Made by a program: the position numbers and the translations under genes. This document shows positions 40,956 to 53,135 of a stretch of 64,000 nt of DNA, piece by piece. The notes beneath the pieces were generated by a model. The model ran no database searches, had not been told where the DNA came from, and saw nothing but the letters and a program-made list of their open reading frames with translations. Source of the DNA: Bos javanicus (Eukaryota > Chordata > Mammalia > Artiodactyla > Bovidae); the NCBI RefSeq assembly GCF_032452875.1, contig NC_083880.1:53084829-53148828 (forward strand), read 5' to 3'. Within the stretch, counting starts at the first letter, position 1, and each line of letters starts with the position of its first letter.

Positions 40956-41894
40956 TTCAGAGGAACGGATATGACTATATTTGTTCCACTTGCGTCAAAG
41001 GATAGCCTGAACACAATAAAATGAAGAGTGCATTAAAAAAAGAAGTAAGGAGTTCAAAGGAAAAGCATTGCCATTAAACCTTGGGAATTTTCAGAAGTTA
41101 TTAAATAGTGCAGGTTCTCTGACATTATCATCCGGTACCATCTCCCCTTTAGTAATGCCTCCCAAGGGAATGGTGTTGATGAGAAACTCATGGTAATTGG
41201 GAGGAAATTACCTTCAGGGTCTTCTGGAGGGAACCTTAAATCTCTGCCTTGCCGATAAAGCCCGTTTCTGAGAAGTTCAAAATCCAGTTGCTTCATTTGA
41301 AAAAATGACAAAGAAGTGAAAGCCATTGATATTTTGGGGATTTGGGATTCTGGAGAGCTGGATCTGCAGCTTGTCAGTCTCCACTTCTAGACTCAAGGGG
41401 ATCCTGGGGCCAGGGCTGGGATATATCCACTTCTGTCTTTCTGGGTCACCGTAGGTGTTTTCTGGATTGTGGCGGCAAAGGTTTCCCAGGAAGAACCCTG
41501 GGTAAGATGTTTCTTATCCTTAAAGTAAGCACTGTGGCTTGGAGGAAGGAGCTTTATGTGAACCTGGGTGGGTGGCTGCTCTGGTAGCCGTAGAGGAAGC
41601 AGGGTTAACCCAACTCAAATCACATTGAGTTGATTCCCAGCTATAAACGGGTTTTTATTAATCAAAACAGGTGGAGGAAGGGGCCCTAAACCACAGGTGT
41701 CCAGCAGTCAGGCACCCAGATTCAACAGTTGGAGTGAGACCTCCTTCTGCTCCACCCCACAGCACAAACTGTGACCACCTTATCTTGTGCTGACAAGAAA
41801 GCAGCACTCTTTAGCTGGGTGATGACTTTCCTGCTAAATCAAGAGAAACTCAAGACAATGGAATTATGTATCCATTAAAAAGAAGGAGGCAGAT
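40956..41894. other. Repeat-poor block
   Basis: About 0.94 kb without any repeat I recognise. A 90-codon minus frame (41054-41326) begins with ATG and has no known domain. It is a candidate for conserved noncoding DNA. Confidence 0.4.
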
Positions 41895-42090
41895 GATAAT
41901 GACAGTTAACATTTACTATGTCAGGAACTCTGAAAAACACTTTGCAGGCATCATCTCATTTAACTCAACAGGCTCATGAGGTAGGTTTTATTATTATCAC
42001 CCTGTGACAGAGAAGCTCTTGGAAAAGTTGAGTCACCTTCCCAAATGGATCGTGTAGATCAGACTCCAGAGTCAACTGCCTTATCTACCA
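41895..42090 (-). repeat. MIR SINE
   Basis: CAGTTAACATTTACTATGTCA, ATCTCATTTAACTCAACAGG, AGACTCCAGAGTCAACTGCC follow reversed MIR order. Confidence 0.78.
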
Positions 42091-42690
42091 GCTTTTTATT
42101 TTGAAAATTTTCAAGCCTGCTAAAGACTTGAAAGAAAAGTATAATGAATGCCCATTCATCTTTTACCTGGTTTCACCGTTTATGCTACACTCAGAAAATT
42201 CGACATTAATACATTCTATATTCAACTTTACATTCCATATTCAAATTTCTCCAATTGTCCCTCAGAGTTCCTTTTTAGCTAGTTTCTTCCCAGTCTAAAA
42301 TTCCCCTACATTTAGTTGCCAAGTCTTTTTAGTTGCCTTCAATCTAGAAGGCAGCAGCTAAAGAGATTTCCAACTTTTTTCCCCCCTGCTCCCATAATAT
42401 TGACTTTTTTGAAGCATCTAGGAGACTTTCTCACATTCTGGATTTATCTGTTTCCTCTGGGTTAGGTTCAGGATGTGTGTTTTCCGTAGGAAAGACTTGG
42501 AAGTAATATGTCCTTGGTCGTGCAACACATAAAAAGACACGTGGTATCAGTGATGCCAAAGTTGAGCCTTTGGTTAAACCAGTGTTCATCAGATTTCTTA
42601 TTGGAAAAGATCCGCCCCCCCCCACCTCACCAACTTTGGTAAATAAGGAACCTCTGCAGTGACATTTGGAGACTGCATGACTATCCTGTT
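42085..42690. mobile_element. Old L1 3' UTR-like repeat
   Basis: TTTTCAAGCCTGCTAAAGAC, CATATTCAAATTTCTCCAAT, CATTCTGGATTTATCTGTTT follow a common L1ME-class 3' segment. A C run (42612-42622) lies near the end. Confidence 0.6.
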
Positions 42691-43637
42691 CTTCATACAT
42701 ATAAGTCTATTGCACATAAATGCTTAAGTGTACAACATACCCAGGCTGTGTCCAAAGTATATAATTAGATTAATAAAACAAGTGTCAGAACAATGTGGAT
42801 AATTACAGCCTTGCCCACGTTGTAAGTATTATATATGTAAATAAATGCATAGGAGAAAGGTGATGATTGGGAAAATCCTGATTGGCTGGGCTGTTTATTT
42901 GAGGGAGGCCTCAACTCTGAGTACTTGGAGGCCTTTTCTCTTGGATTGCTCATTTTTCCCATATTAGAAACCTTCCAGTTACCTGCCTGGTGGAGTAAAA
43001 GCCTGATTCTCAGAGAAGAGAGGATAATGAGGTCTCTGCCTTCAGATTATACCTCTCTCTTAACTCAGCCTCTCCCTGATTTCCAGATGGAAATCCCAAG
43101 GCCAGAGTCTCTTGCTTCAAGCCAGAAAGACACCGTCTAATCTGCTTGACCGAGAGGTCCTCACACGTAGGCCTAATCACTTCTTTTAAGGACTTTGAAT
43201 AAACTTGCCATTTCCTTCCCTCTCTGTTCCCTATTTTAAAAGGCACATGACATCTCCAATTCCTGAGCCTTTGGGAGGATCCAGAGCATAAATCTGATGG
43301 GTTTTCTGCTTCTCTGCGGCCTTGTACAGGGTTCAACTTTCTTAGACTGGCTGTTAGTCACCATTTGCCCATTGCTACAGAGTGTCTAAGTGTTATTGCT
43401 GTCATCTTCATCCTCATTCTCCCCACCCTGTGGGCCACATCTTTTACCTCTTTAATTGTAGTGGGAATTTAGGAGGGTCCGAGGAAGCCCATGTGCTTCA
43501 CTGGTTATGTGCATATAACCATAGAGTTGCTTAACCCCAACTCTATACCTTAAATAGTTCTGTATGATTTCAGTTTTTTAAATGAGCAATTTGTAAAACA
43601 AGAACTGTTATATATATAACATTTAGTGTATATGTAT
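42691..43637. other. No recognised feature
   Basis: About 0.95 kb without a repeat I can name apart from a TATATATAA stretch near 43610. Frames on the two strands (to 108 codons) overlap and look like chance. Confidence 0.4.
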
Positions 43638-43847
43638 ATTGTTGTTTAGTTGCTCAGTCATGTCTGATTCTTTGCGACCCCATGGATTGTAGCCTGCCAG
43701 GCTCCTCTGTCCATGGGAATTGCCAGGCAAGAATACTACAGTGGGTTGCCATTTCCTTCTCCAGGGGATCTTTCTGACCCAGGGATCAAGCCCGTGTCTC
43801 CTGGTTGGCAAGCAAATTCTTTACCACTGAGCCATCTGGGAAACCTT
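43638..43847 (-). mobile_element. Bov-tA SINE
   Basis: Minus-strand copy from GTTTAGTTGCTCAGTCATGTC to the head complement ACTGAGCCATCTGGGAAACC, diverged in the head. Confidence 0.9.
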
Positions 43848-45584
43848 TTTTCTTCTTTTTAAAGACACTATATACAAGGGGCATAATAATCAGAAGACTT
43901 GTAATTTCAAGTGAGAGAAATAAATTCAACTCAAGCTGGTTTAAGTAAAGGGAAGGATTTATTGACTTACATAGCTGAAATGCCCAAGGTGAAGTCCGGG
44001 GAACTCTCCAATCACTGATAATGTCATTAGCCTGCTCTCTTTCCATCTTTGAATTTCTCTTCCATTTTTGGTTTCTTGTTACAGCCTTTTTCTACCACTC
44101 TCCATCTGCATATTTTCCCACCTGCAAAATGGAGCTGTCAGGAAGCATGAGTGAAGGAAAGGGCTGCAAATTAATGCACTCAGCAAACAGAGAAGGTTTC
44201 TGAAATCCTAACCAGTAATAAGCATAATTGCTTTTCAGAAATCTACCCAAAGCCCCCGCCCTCAAGTACAGGCACACAATGAGGTAGCAGAGAATTTTCA
44301 GCTCTGCATCAGAAACTGCCTGCCTTGAGAAAATGGGAGAGATCTGGGTGGATGAGTCAGTCGTCAGCCTTGGTACAGACTGCTCCTTGGCCCCAGGGAG
44401 CTGTGCCCCACTCAAGGGTGCTCAAGCCTCCTTGTTCTCAAGGCTGAGCTCTGGGAGGGCTGGAGAAACAGGTCTCAAGGTCACGTTTTCCTACCTTTCA
44501 AGCTGACGTGGGTGTGTGGCTGTGCTGGAGTTCTCCAACCCTTACAGGCTGAGCATTGTTCTGCAGGTTGGAGGATGTGATAGGGTCTATTTGTGCAGTA
44601 TATACTGGGAGAATGAAAGAATGTTGTACATACAGTCAGTGAGAAGCACAGAAAACAGCAGGAGGGAAGGCATGGGGGCAGGAAGATGTGCTGCAAGTTC
44701 AGGGTCAGTAGATAGTTCCTGTTGCAGGGCAGCATCTTTTAGAGTTTCTGAGATGGTGAAAGGGTAGGACTGCAAACAAATTATTGCAGTTCTTCTAACC
44801 TCAGTTTTTTTTCACCTATAAAATGAAGCAGCACCAGCCCTCTACTGGCCCTCTAGATGTTAAAAGCCTGGGAGAAATTTTTATTTTCCATTTCCCTCCT
44901 GTTATTTGTATGGAAATAAACACTTCGATAAGTCTATGGAGGATGATGGACACATACTCACCCTCACCAGGGCATATTTGAACCACTAAGGCGGTTCTAT
45001 GCTGCTGTACAGAGAGAGAGAGGAATGTATTCTGCTCCTCAGAGGGACAGAGAAAATAAGAATCAATGAGGTTGCCCAGACAGTGTGCAATAAGCCTCTT
45101 GACTGCTTCCTGTGGCTCCCATCTTTATTCATGTTGACAAAACTTAAAAAGTGCTCTGTGTGAGTAGAGATCTTGGACAAATACATGAAAAAGCAGAGTA
45201 GACAGAGGATGAAACCTAGACTTTTCTGCAGAGGGCACACTAAAGAAAATCCCTTTGCAGAAGTTTTGAGGGAGATTTGATAACCATGAAATTGGGGTCC
45301 CTGAGCAAAGCTCCGGGTCTTCAAGACCCTAATGGATGTGGTAATCAACAATCAACATGGAGGCTAACTGTGATGGTGACTGGAGAGTGTTGGGCACAAA
45401 ACTTGATCCTAGTAAATTGTCTCTGACAGGCCTTATGATTATTTCAATTATCATTACAATTAGCAGTCTTGTTACTCCCCACTGCCTCTCAGGGGTTGGG
45501 GGCTCTGAGACCGGCCACTCTGACGGGCATTTTGCTTTTCTACCAGGAAATGCAATTTGTACAGGAGGAATTGAAATTCACTGA
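43848..45584. other. Long repeat-poor block
   Basis: About 1.7 kb. 43890-44000 (GGATTTATTGACTTACATAG) shares an unassigned old repeat with 48250-48300. The rest shows none. The 121-codon minus frame (44986-45351) has no domain I know. No splice or promoter pattern is convincing. Confidence 0.4.
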
Positions 45585-46045
45585 GCCTCACTAGCAATGA
45601 AAGAAATGCAAATTAAAACCACAAAGTATCATTTTGTCTGTTTGGCAAAGATTTTGTTGCTAAAGTGTTAGTACCCAGTATCAGTGGTGGAAATCAGGGA
45701 TCTTAAATCGTGTAGGTGGGAGTATAAGTTGTTACATTTTGTGAAGATGATTTGATGAAAAAGCATCAAGAGCATTAACAACATGCATGTCTTTTGACTT
45801 AGCAATTCCACATCTAGAAATAATATTTAGTGGATGTTTGCACAGATTTAGTTAAAAGGCATACTGTACTGATGGTTGCAGTGAAAAATTGGAACTATCA
45901 GAATGCTCAACAACAGGGAACTAAATTAAATAATGGTGCATCCCCTCATAGGGCTACAAAGCAGTTATTCTAAATGATGTTATTGGAAGCATATTAATAG
46001 GCATGAATATAAAGTTAATCAGGAAAAAAGCAGAGAACAACGCTG
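45585..46045 (+). mobile_element. Old L1 3' end
   Basis: AGAAATGCAAATTAAAACCAC, GTGTAGGTGGGAGTATAAG, TTAGCAATTCCACATCTAG and CAACAACAGGGAACTAAAT follow the ORF2 terminal region of mammalian L1. Confidence 0.8.
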
Positions 46046-46413
46046 CCCATGGTGGACATGAGCTTTTCATCTCCTCAGGACGCTCTTGGGCAGGCTACTC
46101 ATTAAAGGATGCCCTGGGATCATACCTCAAGCTGGGCCAAATGAAGGTCATCCCTAGAATGGTGATAAATCTCTCAGGAGAGAAGCAACTCTCTTTCTAC
46201 AAGCATAAAGACTGAGGACCATGCATGCCAAGAGCTGTGGTGTCCCTTTTGGCACCATGTGGGAGAGCGTGCCTGAGATGAAACCAGCTAAGAGAAAGAA
46301 GAACCAGGAGGTGCAATAAGATAGATCCTGGTGACACTCATCAAGCCTCAGGATCCACCATCTCTTGAAGTCAGCTCTGTGGGATTTGCACCTCTAGGAG
46401 CCAATACATGTCT
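46046..46413. other. No recognised feature
   Basis: Short block before the BovB TSD. No named repeat. Confidence 0.4.
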
Positions 46414-46423
46414 TTTATTGCTT

Positions 46424-46830
46424 TGTTGTTGTTCAGTTGCTCAGTCATGTCCAACTCTTTATGACCCCATGGACTGCAGCACACTAGGCTTCCCTGTCCT
46501 TCACCATCTCCCAGACCTTGCTCAAACTCATTCCCATCGAGTCCATGATGCCATCCAACCATGTCATCCTCTGTTGCCCCTTCTCATCCTGCCTTCAGTC
46601 TTTCCCAGGATCAGGGTCTTTTCCAGTGAGTAAGGTCTTTGCATCAGGTGGCCAAATTATTGGAACTTCAGCTTCAGCCTTCCAATGAATTCTTCAGCCT
46701 TCCAATGAATTCAACACTTCCAATGAATACTCAGGGTTGATTTCCTTTTGGATTGACTGGTTTGATCTTCTTGCAGTCCAAGGGACTCTCAAGAGTCTTC
46801 TCCAGCACTACAGTTCAAAAGCATCAATTC
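46424..46830 (-). mobile_element. BovB LINE, 3' end, 10-bp TSD
   Basis: TTTATTGCTT is at 46414-46423 and 46831-46840. The tail reads GTTGTTGTTCAGTTGCTCAG (complement of CTGAGCAACTGAACAACAAC). An internal direct duplication of CTTCAGCCTTCCAATGAATTC plus a partial third copy (46672-46732) is private to this copy. Confidence 0.94.
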
Positions 46831-47044
46831 TTTATTGCTTACATTAGTTTAAATTGGATTTCTCCCACTTTTAAGGCAAAGAGTATTGACTTAAAACTAA
46901 ACCAGTGTTATAAAGTCAAAAACAGAAAAGTATCCATAAAGGTAGCCACGAAGATTTTGATTGTGATTTTCCCTGAGTGGGCACAGTTGAGTTGTTGCTA
47001 TGGTCTTTTCACATGAATATTATGGTAGTTTTAACTTTGTCTGC

Positions 47045-47815
47045 AAATTCTTTGATTCCCTTGCTGGCAAAAGATGGGGTCTGTGGTCTCTCCCACTGAA
47101 TCTGGAGTGACCCTAGTGACTGAATGTCCATTGGGATGTGGTAGAAGTGATGCTATGTGACTCCCAAAGCTGAGTCAGAAAAGGCCATAAAGTTTTGGTC
47201 CAGTTCTTTTAGAACATAAGCTTTGAGCTTCCATGTAAGACTTCTGAGGCAGCCATGCCACAAAGAAGCCCAGGCCACACAGACAGTCCATATGTATGTA
47301 TTCCAGCCCCAACTGAAGTGCCAGCTAACAGCCGCATCAAAGGCAGACATGCAAGTCTAGTTACCTCTAGATACACTTCTGCCCAGGTGGTGCTAGTGGT
47401 AAAGAACCTGCCTGCCAGTGCAGGAGACGTAAGAGATGCAGGTTCAATCCAGGGTCAGGAACATCCCCTGGAGGATGGCATGGCAACCCACTTCAGTATT
47501 CTTGCCTGGAGAATCCCATAGACCAAGGAGCCTGGTGGGCTACAGTTCATGGGGTCTCAAACAGTCAGACACGACTGAAGTGACTTAGCATGCACGCATG
47601 CATACTTCTGCCCGAACAATCAAGTCAGTCCTCACATCTGGTCTTTCCAGTTGAATAAATGCATGGTGGAGCAAATACATGCCATCCCCACTGTGCCTTT
47701 TCCAGATTCTTGACCCACAAAATGTGGTAGCTTAAAAAAATTGTTATTTTAAGCTGCTCAATTTTGGAATGGTTCCTTACAAAGCAGTAGGTAGTTGAAA
47801 TATAGTATTTTCTGA
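47045..47815 (+). mobile_element. MLT1-type LTR, split by Bov-tA
   Basis: GAGGCAGCCATGCCACAAAG, AGCCCAGGCCACACAGACAG, CCCCAACTGAAGTGCCAGC, then after the SINE TTTTAAGCTGCTCAATTTTG and AAAGCAGTAGGTAG. Typical MLT1 order. Confidence 0.8.
47385..47603 (+). mobile_element. Bov-tA SINE, 10-bp TSD
   Basis: ACTTCTGCCC is at 47375-47384 and 47604-47613. Head GGTGCTAGTGGTAAAGAACC, end ACGACTGAAGTGACTTAGC with a short GCATGCACGCATGC tail. Same subtype as 12364. Confidence 0.93.
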
Positions 47816-49824
47816 TTTTTCTGTAATGAGCAAGGGTTGTTTTATGTTTAAAAAAAAACAGAAAAGATTATTCTTAAATTTTTTAGGCGTTAAAAAAAAT
47901 TCACAGCATCATCTGGGAACAGAAATTTGTCTTTCCTCTACTGTTCCTCCAGGTTAGGGGTGACAGACATCACTTGACTTTATACTCTACTGCTCACTGG
48001 GGTGGAGGAAGGGGCGGCAGTGTGATTGAATCACTCCTAGAGTCTTTGTGACCCCTGATATCCTGAATTATTGAATTCTTAGAAGCAGCTGTCTTATCTA
48101 ACAAGATAAAGACAATTTCAGCCTAGTTGCAAATGTTGACAACTCTTTGAAAAACAGTTTGGCAGTACTGTAGTACATGAGTTAAGATGCTTTTGAAAGT
48201 AAATTTGAAAATAAGTACAAACAACAAAAAATCGAATTTAAAGTGTCTTAGACAAGAAAGGAAATTTACTGACTCACATAACTCAAAACCTGAGAGGTAA
48301 GTTTCAGGTGAGGCTTAATCCAGCAGCAATGTGAGCACAGCAGTTCCTTTTTCTGAATTTTTCTCTTCTGATTCTTTGTAGGGGCAGGGGTATGTGCTAA
48401 TTCTTAGATTTCCCTTTTGGCCACAGGATTGGAGTCACCAACACCAGGGTTATTATATGCTTTTTGGCTCCTGTCAGAAGAATACATATTCCTAATAGTG
48501 GGGAAAAAAAATTCGGATCTGGTGATGATCCTACATCCATCACTGTTGTGGCAGTGCGTGGGTGTAGGGAGTGGTAGGTTATCCTGATTGGACTAAACCA
48601 CAGATTTACTTGAGGGATTAGGCTTGGGTCAATCCCATCTAAACTCTATGAGTGACACACTCTGGGTATTGTTGACACATATACCTACAGAAATAGACAC
48701 AAGAATCTTTACGCCCTTGTTCCAGCAGCCCTACTTTAAGGGAAATATTCTAAAACACAATAATGAACATATTTATGGATATATTCACTATTATTTTTAA
48801 GCGCAGAAAGCCAGAAGCATCCTCACTGTTCAATCACTCATTTATTCCACAGTTACTGAAGCTTTTTTACAATGGGGTAGACTTTTGTACTAGACTCGGG
48901 AAATGTCTGGGGAGATGCCCACAATAAGATACAATATGGATGTAACACTCGAGGTTCAGAGTGGAAGAGAAAGTAAATGCACAACTTCACCAAGATCATG
49001 AGTTTGAACGTAGTAGACACAGAATGTGCCATGGGAGTTCAGAGGAGATATACCCAATTAGGAGTTGTGGAATAACAGCCGAGAGGCTTCCTGGAGGAAG
49101 TGAGACTGAAAAGGCCAGTGAGAGTGAACCACTCAAGGGGAGTGGAAATGGTTATGGGTAATGGTGGTTGTGGTGGTGGGATTAAGAAAAGTACCAACAC
49201 CTGGGTCCTACCCCTACAGGTTTGGTTTGTATTGGACTGTGTGGGGCCTGGAGAGCCCTGTAATTGTTTAAAAGACTACATTGATAAGCTCCTTGGGGTG
49301 GGTGGATAGAACATGGGACCCTTCAGACCAAGGCTTAGGGTCAGGAGGTGAGTGCTAAAGCGTGGACACTGAGACTAAGGGGAGAGTACATTCTGGTTCT
49401 GAAGTAAATTAGTAAAGGTGATGAGGTTGACCGTCAGTGTTTATGGTCCTCTCTCTCTCTCTCCCTCCCCTCCTCCTGGAGTGCCTGCAGGATCAGGCAG
49501 TTCCCAGCTACCATCCAGCCCTTCAGGACCCCTCCCCTCCCCATGAACTCAAGTTAGATTGTTCATCTGGTAACTGTTGTTATGAATCTTTTCTTCTACG
49601 TAAGAGAAGAGCATGGATTCGGTCCATAAACACTGTACAACACTGTACCTTCTATATAAAAAAAACTTGGCACTCAACAATAATTGATGATCAAAGAAGC
49701 AGTTTCCCTCTATCCTCAAGGTTGGGCCAGGGGGATCATTGCAGTTAAGAAAAGGGTACCAGAAGGGTGCTAAAGGAATCCTGGGGGTGGATCCATAACC
49801 CTCTGGATCTGGGTTTGTATTCTG
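47816..49824. other. Long repeat-poor block
   Basis: About 2 kb. 48230-48680 (AGGAAATTTACTGACTCAC, GACTAAACCACAGATTT) looks like an old interspersed repeat shared with 43958. 48840-48950 has a weak MIR/L2-like piece. 49450-49475 is a short CT tract. No gene found. Confidence 0.4.
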
Positions 49825-50058
49825 AGTTTGAGGCCTGATTCCACCAGTTAGTAGAAGCGTGACCTTGGACAAATCACTTTACCTCTTTATGTCACACCTT
49901 TTTTCATCTGAAAAATGGGGGGGAGTGTGGGGAGGGGAATAATAATATCTCTCTTCTAGGGCCTGTGGGAGGATTAAGTGAGTAAATACACATAAATACC
50001 TCTTGTCCCTGGCACATACTGAAAACTGAAAAAGTGTTAGTTATGATGCTAATGATGA
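49825..50058 (+). repeat. MIR SINE (left arm of inverted pair)
   Basis: GCGTGACCTTGGACAAATCAC then CATCTGAAAAATGGGGG then GAGGATTAAGTGAGTAAATAC. Confidence 0.85.
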
Positions 50059-50137
50059 TGATGATTCTTGAGTGTTTACTCTGTGCCAGGCTTTATAGGC
50101 ATTGTCTTGTTCCAGACTCATGCAAACTCCAGAAGAC

Positions 50138-50291
50138 AGAAAAAATATATATATATATGAAAGAAAGTGAAAGTGTTAGTCACTCAGTTGTGGCCAACTC
50201 TCTGTGAGTCCTTGGACTAAATATATATATATATGGATAAATATACATATATGTGTGTATGTATGTGTGTGTATGTGTGTGTGTATATATA

Positions 50292-50326
<35 letters not shown>
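50138..50326. repeat. (TA)n/(TG)n compound microsatellite
   Basis: Alternating TA and TG runs, broken by the SINE piece at 50158-50219. The longest pure TA run is about 50301-50326. Confidence 0.93.
50158..50219 (-). mobile_element. Bov-tA/BovB tail fragment in TA repeat
   Basis: GTGTTAGTCACTCAGTTGTGG then AACTCTCTGTGAGTCC is a severely truncated SINE flanked both sides by TATATATA. Confidence 0.85.
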
Positions 50327-50332
<6 letters not shown>

Positions 50333-50465
50333 ATAGAAGTGAGAGCTTGGGCTCAGAAACTTTAAATAACTTGCCAAGGTCATGCAGCAAGTACATGATG
50401 AAGCTGGCATTTGAATCTCCATCTATTTGATTTCAGAGTCTAAATTCTTAACCACCTACCATCCT

Positions 50466-51210
50466 TCCTCCTGTCAGTCAGCAGCCCCACCAGACTTTGA
50501 ATAACATGGGGGCGAAAAGCACGTCGTATTAACTTTCGAACCTTCCAACACCCCACTCTCATTCCCAAGTGCTCCTCCCAGAGTCAGAATCAGGAAACAT
50601 TCGCTGAATGAATCGTTGATCTCTCCTCCCACTCCTGGCACTCCCAGTCCTTCAAGGGCCTTCATCTCCACATCCTTGAACCAGCTTTGTCTAAACACAA
50701 TAGGAGGAGTGATGAAAAAAGTCTTTCTCACCAAGGATACAATTAATCAGAACACTTCAGTTGCGCACATACCTCTGTATAGATACATATACTTGTATCT
50801 ATATAAATAGTAGCGCTCACAAAGGTTGCTGGCTCAGTGATGCAGTTGAATGGGAGACTGACAGTATGATTCATGGCTCAGGTCAAATTTAACTCTAACC
50901 TGTTTGTGCAAGACAGATTTACTTTGAGAGCTCTTTCTGTTGCATAATTGCCTTGGGCCCACCTTCTCCCCAGGGAGAGGATATTTTCACACCAGCCCAC
51001 AATGTATTATCAGATCAAGTCAGATCTGGAGTCTCTTGGCTACTTGCCAAGCAGTGTGGGCCCAGGTAAGATCCAACCAGGAACTTTTTGCCAGCAAAAG
51101 AAGGAGGAGTCATCAAAAGCTGTAGCAGGAGGCAGCCTGCCAAGAAACATGGGAATATGAGATGAGAAGCATCAGGAATAGTGGTCTAGAGAAAGCCTCT
51201 CGTCTGTCCA
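50466..51210. other. No recognised feature
   Basis: Low-copy-looking; frames of 60-86 codons show no domain. Confidence 0.4.
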
Positions 51211-51335
51211 CCCATCCATCTATCCATCCATCCATAGCATCTGGCTGGTTATCTATAACATCAATCTGTCTGTTTACTCATCCATCCATCATATTCATCC
51301 ATTCATTTAATTACCTATCCATCACATTCATTTAT
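51211..51335. repeat. Degenerate (ATCC)n array
   Basis: CCATCCATC units interspersed with CTGTCTG-like decay. A MIR/L2-class end (TACTGTGTGCCAGACACTG) follows at 51360-51480. Confidence 0.85.
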
Positions 51336-51480
51336 CTATCCTTTCAAGCATAAAATATGTACTGAGAATCTACTGTGTGCCAGACACTGTGTTGAAGATT
51401 GGGGATTTATAGAGTGAAAGAGTCAGATACTTGGCCTTTATGGAGCTTACATTCTAGCTTGAGTTTAGACAGATAATCAT

Positions 51481-51839
51481 GCTCCTATCTTTTTAGCCAT
51501 AGGCTCAGGGAAGTGCTATAGAAGGGATAGGTGGTGTTAAGATACCCTAGGGGATCTGGGGAACTTGATCTAGTTTTGCAATTGGGGGAAGCCTCTGAAT
51601 GCTGATGGATGAGAAAGAGCCATCCATCCACTTGGGAACTGCTGGATGGAGCAAAGTGACCTGAGGGCAGCAAGATGGGGAGAGTGACAGGACACTGGAT
51701 TGGGAGGTAGAGAGAAACCAGCTTACACGGTGTATGGGAAGCTACGGAAGGAGTTGGCCTCTGGAAAGGGTCCAGTTTTCCCAGTGGTTCCATTTTTTTC
51801 TGAAGAAATGGGAGTTTCATAGCTTTATTTAACAGAAAG
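51481..51839. other. No recognised feature
   Basis: Short block; the 111-codon minus frame (51485-51820) has no known domain. Confidence 0.4.
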
Positions 51840-52165
51840 ATGATAGACCATGGTAGAAAAGCACAGAGCTAAGCTGAAATCTTGACTCTACCATTCTACA
51901 AATGTATGACTTTAGATTAGGCAAGCCATTTAACTTCTCTGAACCTCAGATTTTTCACCTATAAGATAATAATAATCCTGCTTTTCTTTTTTATTTTGTT
52001 CAATATTTTTAGAGCACCTACTATGTGTCAGGTGCTTTTCTGGACACTGGTGCAATTCCAATGACTAAAACACACTAAACTCACTGAGTTGTTATAAAGA
52101 TTAAATGAGATAACACATATAAAACTTTTGGTAATATGCCTAGTCCAGTGTTTGTGCTTATTAAA
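51840..52165 (+). repeat. MIR SINE with internal insertion
   Basis: AAATCTTGACTCTACCATTC, GGCAAGCCATTTAACTTCTC, then after 51985-52075 GTTGTTATAAAGATTAAATG. The insert has its own CTACTATGTGTCAGGTGC signature of an old repeat. Confidence 0.78.
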
Positions 52166-52249
52166 TGTTTTTTTACATTAATTAAGGAATACTTTCTTAG
52201 TGTTCAATACATTGGGAGCCCCAAGTAAATAGCAGGTAACATTTTCCCC

Positions 52250-53135
52250 TGCAGTCCAGGCATCCCTATCCTTCTATTCCACCAACTCAAAAACCTGAGA
52301 GGTTTCCTTCATTCCTGTTTCTTTCTCATACCTGATAGCCAATCAGCCACCAGGGTCTGCTCTTTCAGTCTTCTATGTAGCTCAAATGTATCAGCTCACT
52401 TTCAGTCCCCATTCACTGACATAGTTTGGGGCTATTAAACTCATACCTATCTGATAGACATTGTTAATTGCTTACCCAACATATACTTCCCTCCATCTTC
52501 CATTCTAAAAACATCATGATTTTGTTTGCATCTATAATGTGCTTAATCTCAGATTAAGTACTCACTTTCTGAGCCTCTTTTGCCCTTAAAAGTGACCATT
52601 CTGACCAAGGAGATGAAAGCAAATATTCTTTTAATCTCCTGGATTAAAAGAAATAGACATAGAGCCTTATATATATTTTGAATTTTTCTTTTTTTTTTTG
52701 AACATTGATGTGATGTTTGGAACTGTGGCAGCCAACTTGGACTATGAAGTGACAACTGTGAAGATGACTGTCTATGTAATAAAACAAAAAGACAAATAAG
52801 AAACAAAAACCACCTGGCTCCTTGGTGAAATAGTGAACACCAGTAACTGCTGTCCCTTGATTTTCTTGTGAGAAGAATAAGCCTCTCTTTTGCATAAGCC
52901 ACCATTATTTGGATTTTCTGTTACTTAGAGCCAAATGGATTCCTAAATAGTTTACCTATTTTTATTATAACAGCCTCTCAACTTGCTTCCTCCAGACTTA
53001 GCCCTCTAATTCATCCTCTACACAGCAGCCAAGGTATATTGTGAATGATACAAATTCAGTAACTCCTGTGCTGAAAATTTTTCCAAGTTTTCCCATCACC
53101 TACAATTGTCCCTGGGCACTGTGTGGCTAGTAAAG
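52250..53135 (+). mobile_element. L2 LINE split by an unassigned old repeat
   Basis: TCATACCTGATAGCCAATCAG and CAGGGTCTGCTCTTTCAG left, CAACTTGCTTCCTCCAGAC and CTACACAGCAGCCAAGGTA right are consecutive L2 pieces. 52440-52925 between them ends GGATTTTCTGTTACTTAGAG, an old repeat I cannot name; its 118-codon minus frame (52549-52905) is not a gene. Confidence 0.65.

Larger units (their letters stand above)
50060..50465 (-). repeat. MIR SINE (right arm), split by microsatellite
   Basis: TGAGTGTTTACTCTGTGCC on the left and TAACTTGCCAAGGTCATGC then TCTAAATTCTTAACCACC on the right. The middle is filled by the TA/TG tract and a SINE scrap. Confidence 0.8.

Noticed and set aside
42612..42622. C run as a G-quadruplex
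   Set aside because: A single homopolymer without the four spaced runs needed.
52549..52905. 118-codon minus-strand frame with hydrophobic stretch as a membrane protein
   Set aside because: It lies in an old repeat that interrupts L2; the hydrophobic run comes from T-rich sequence.
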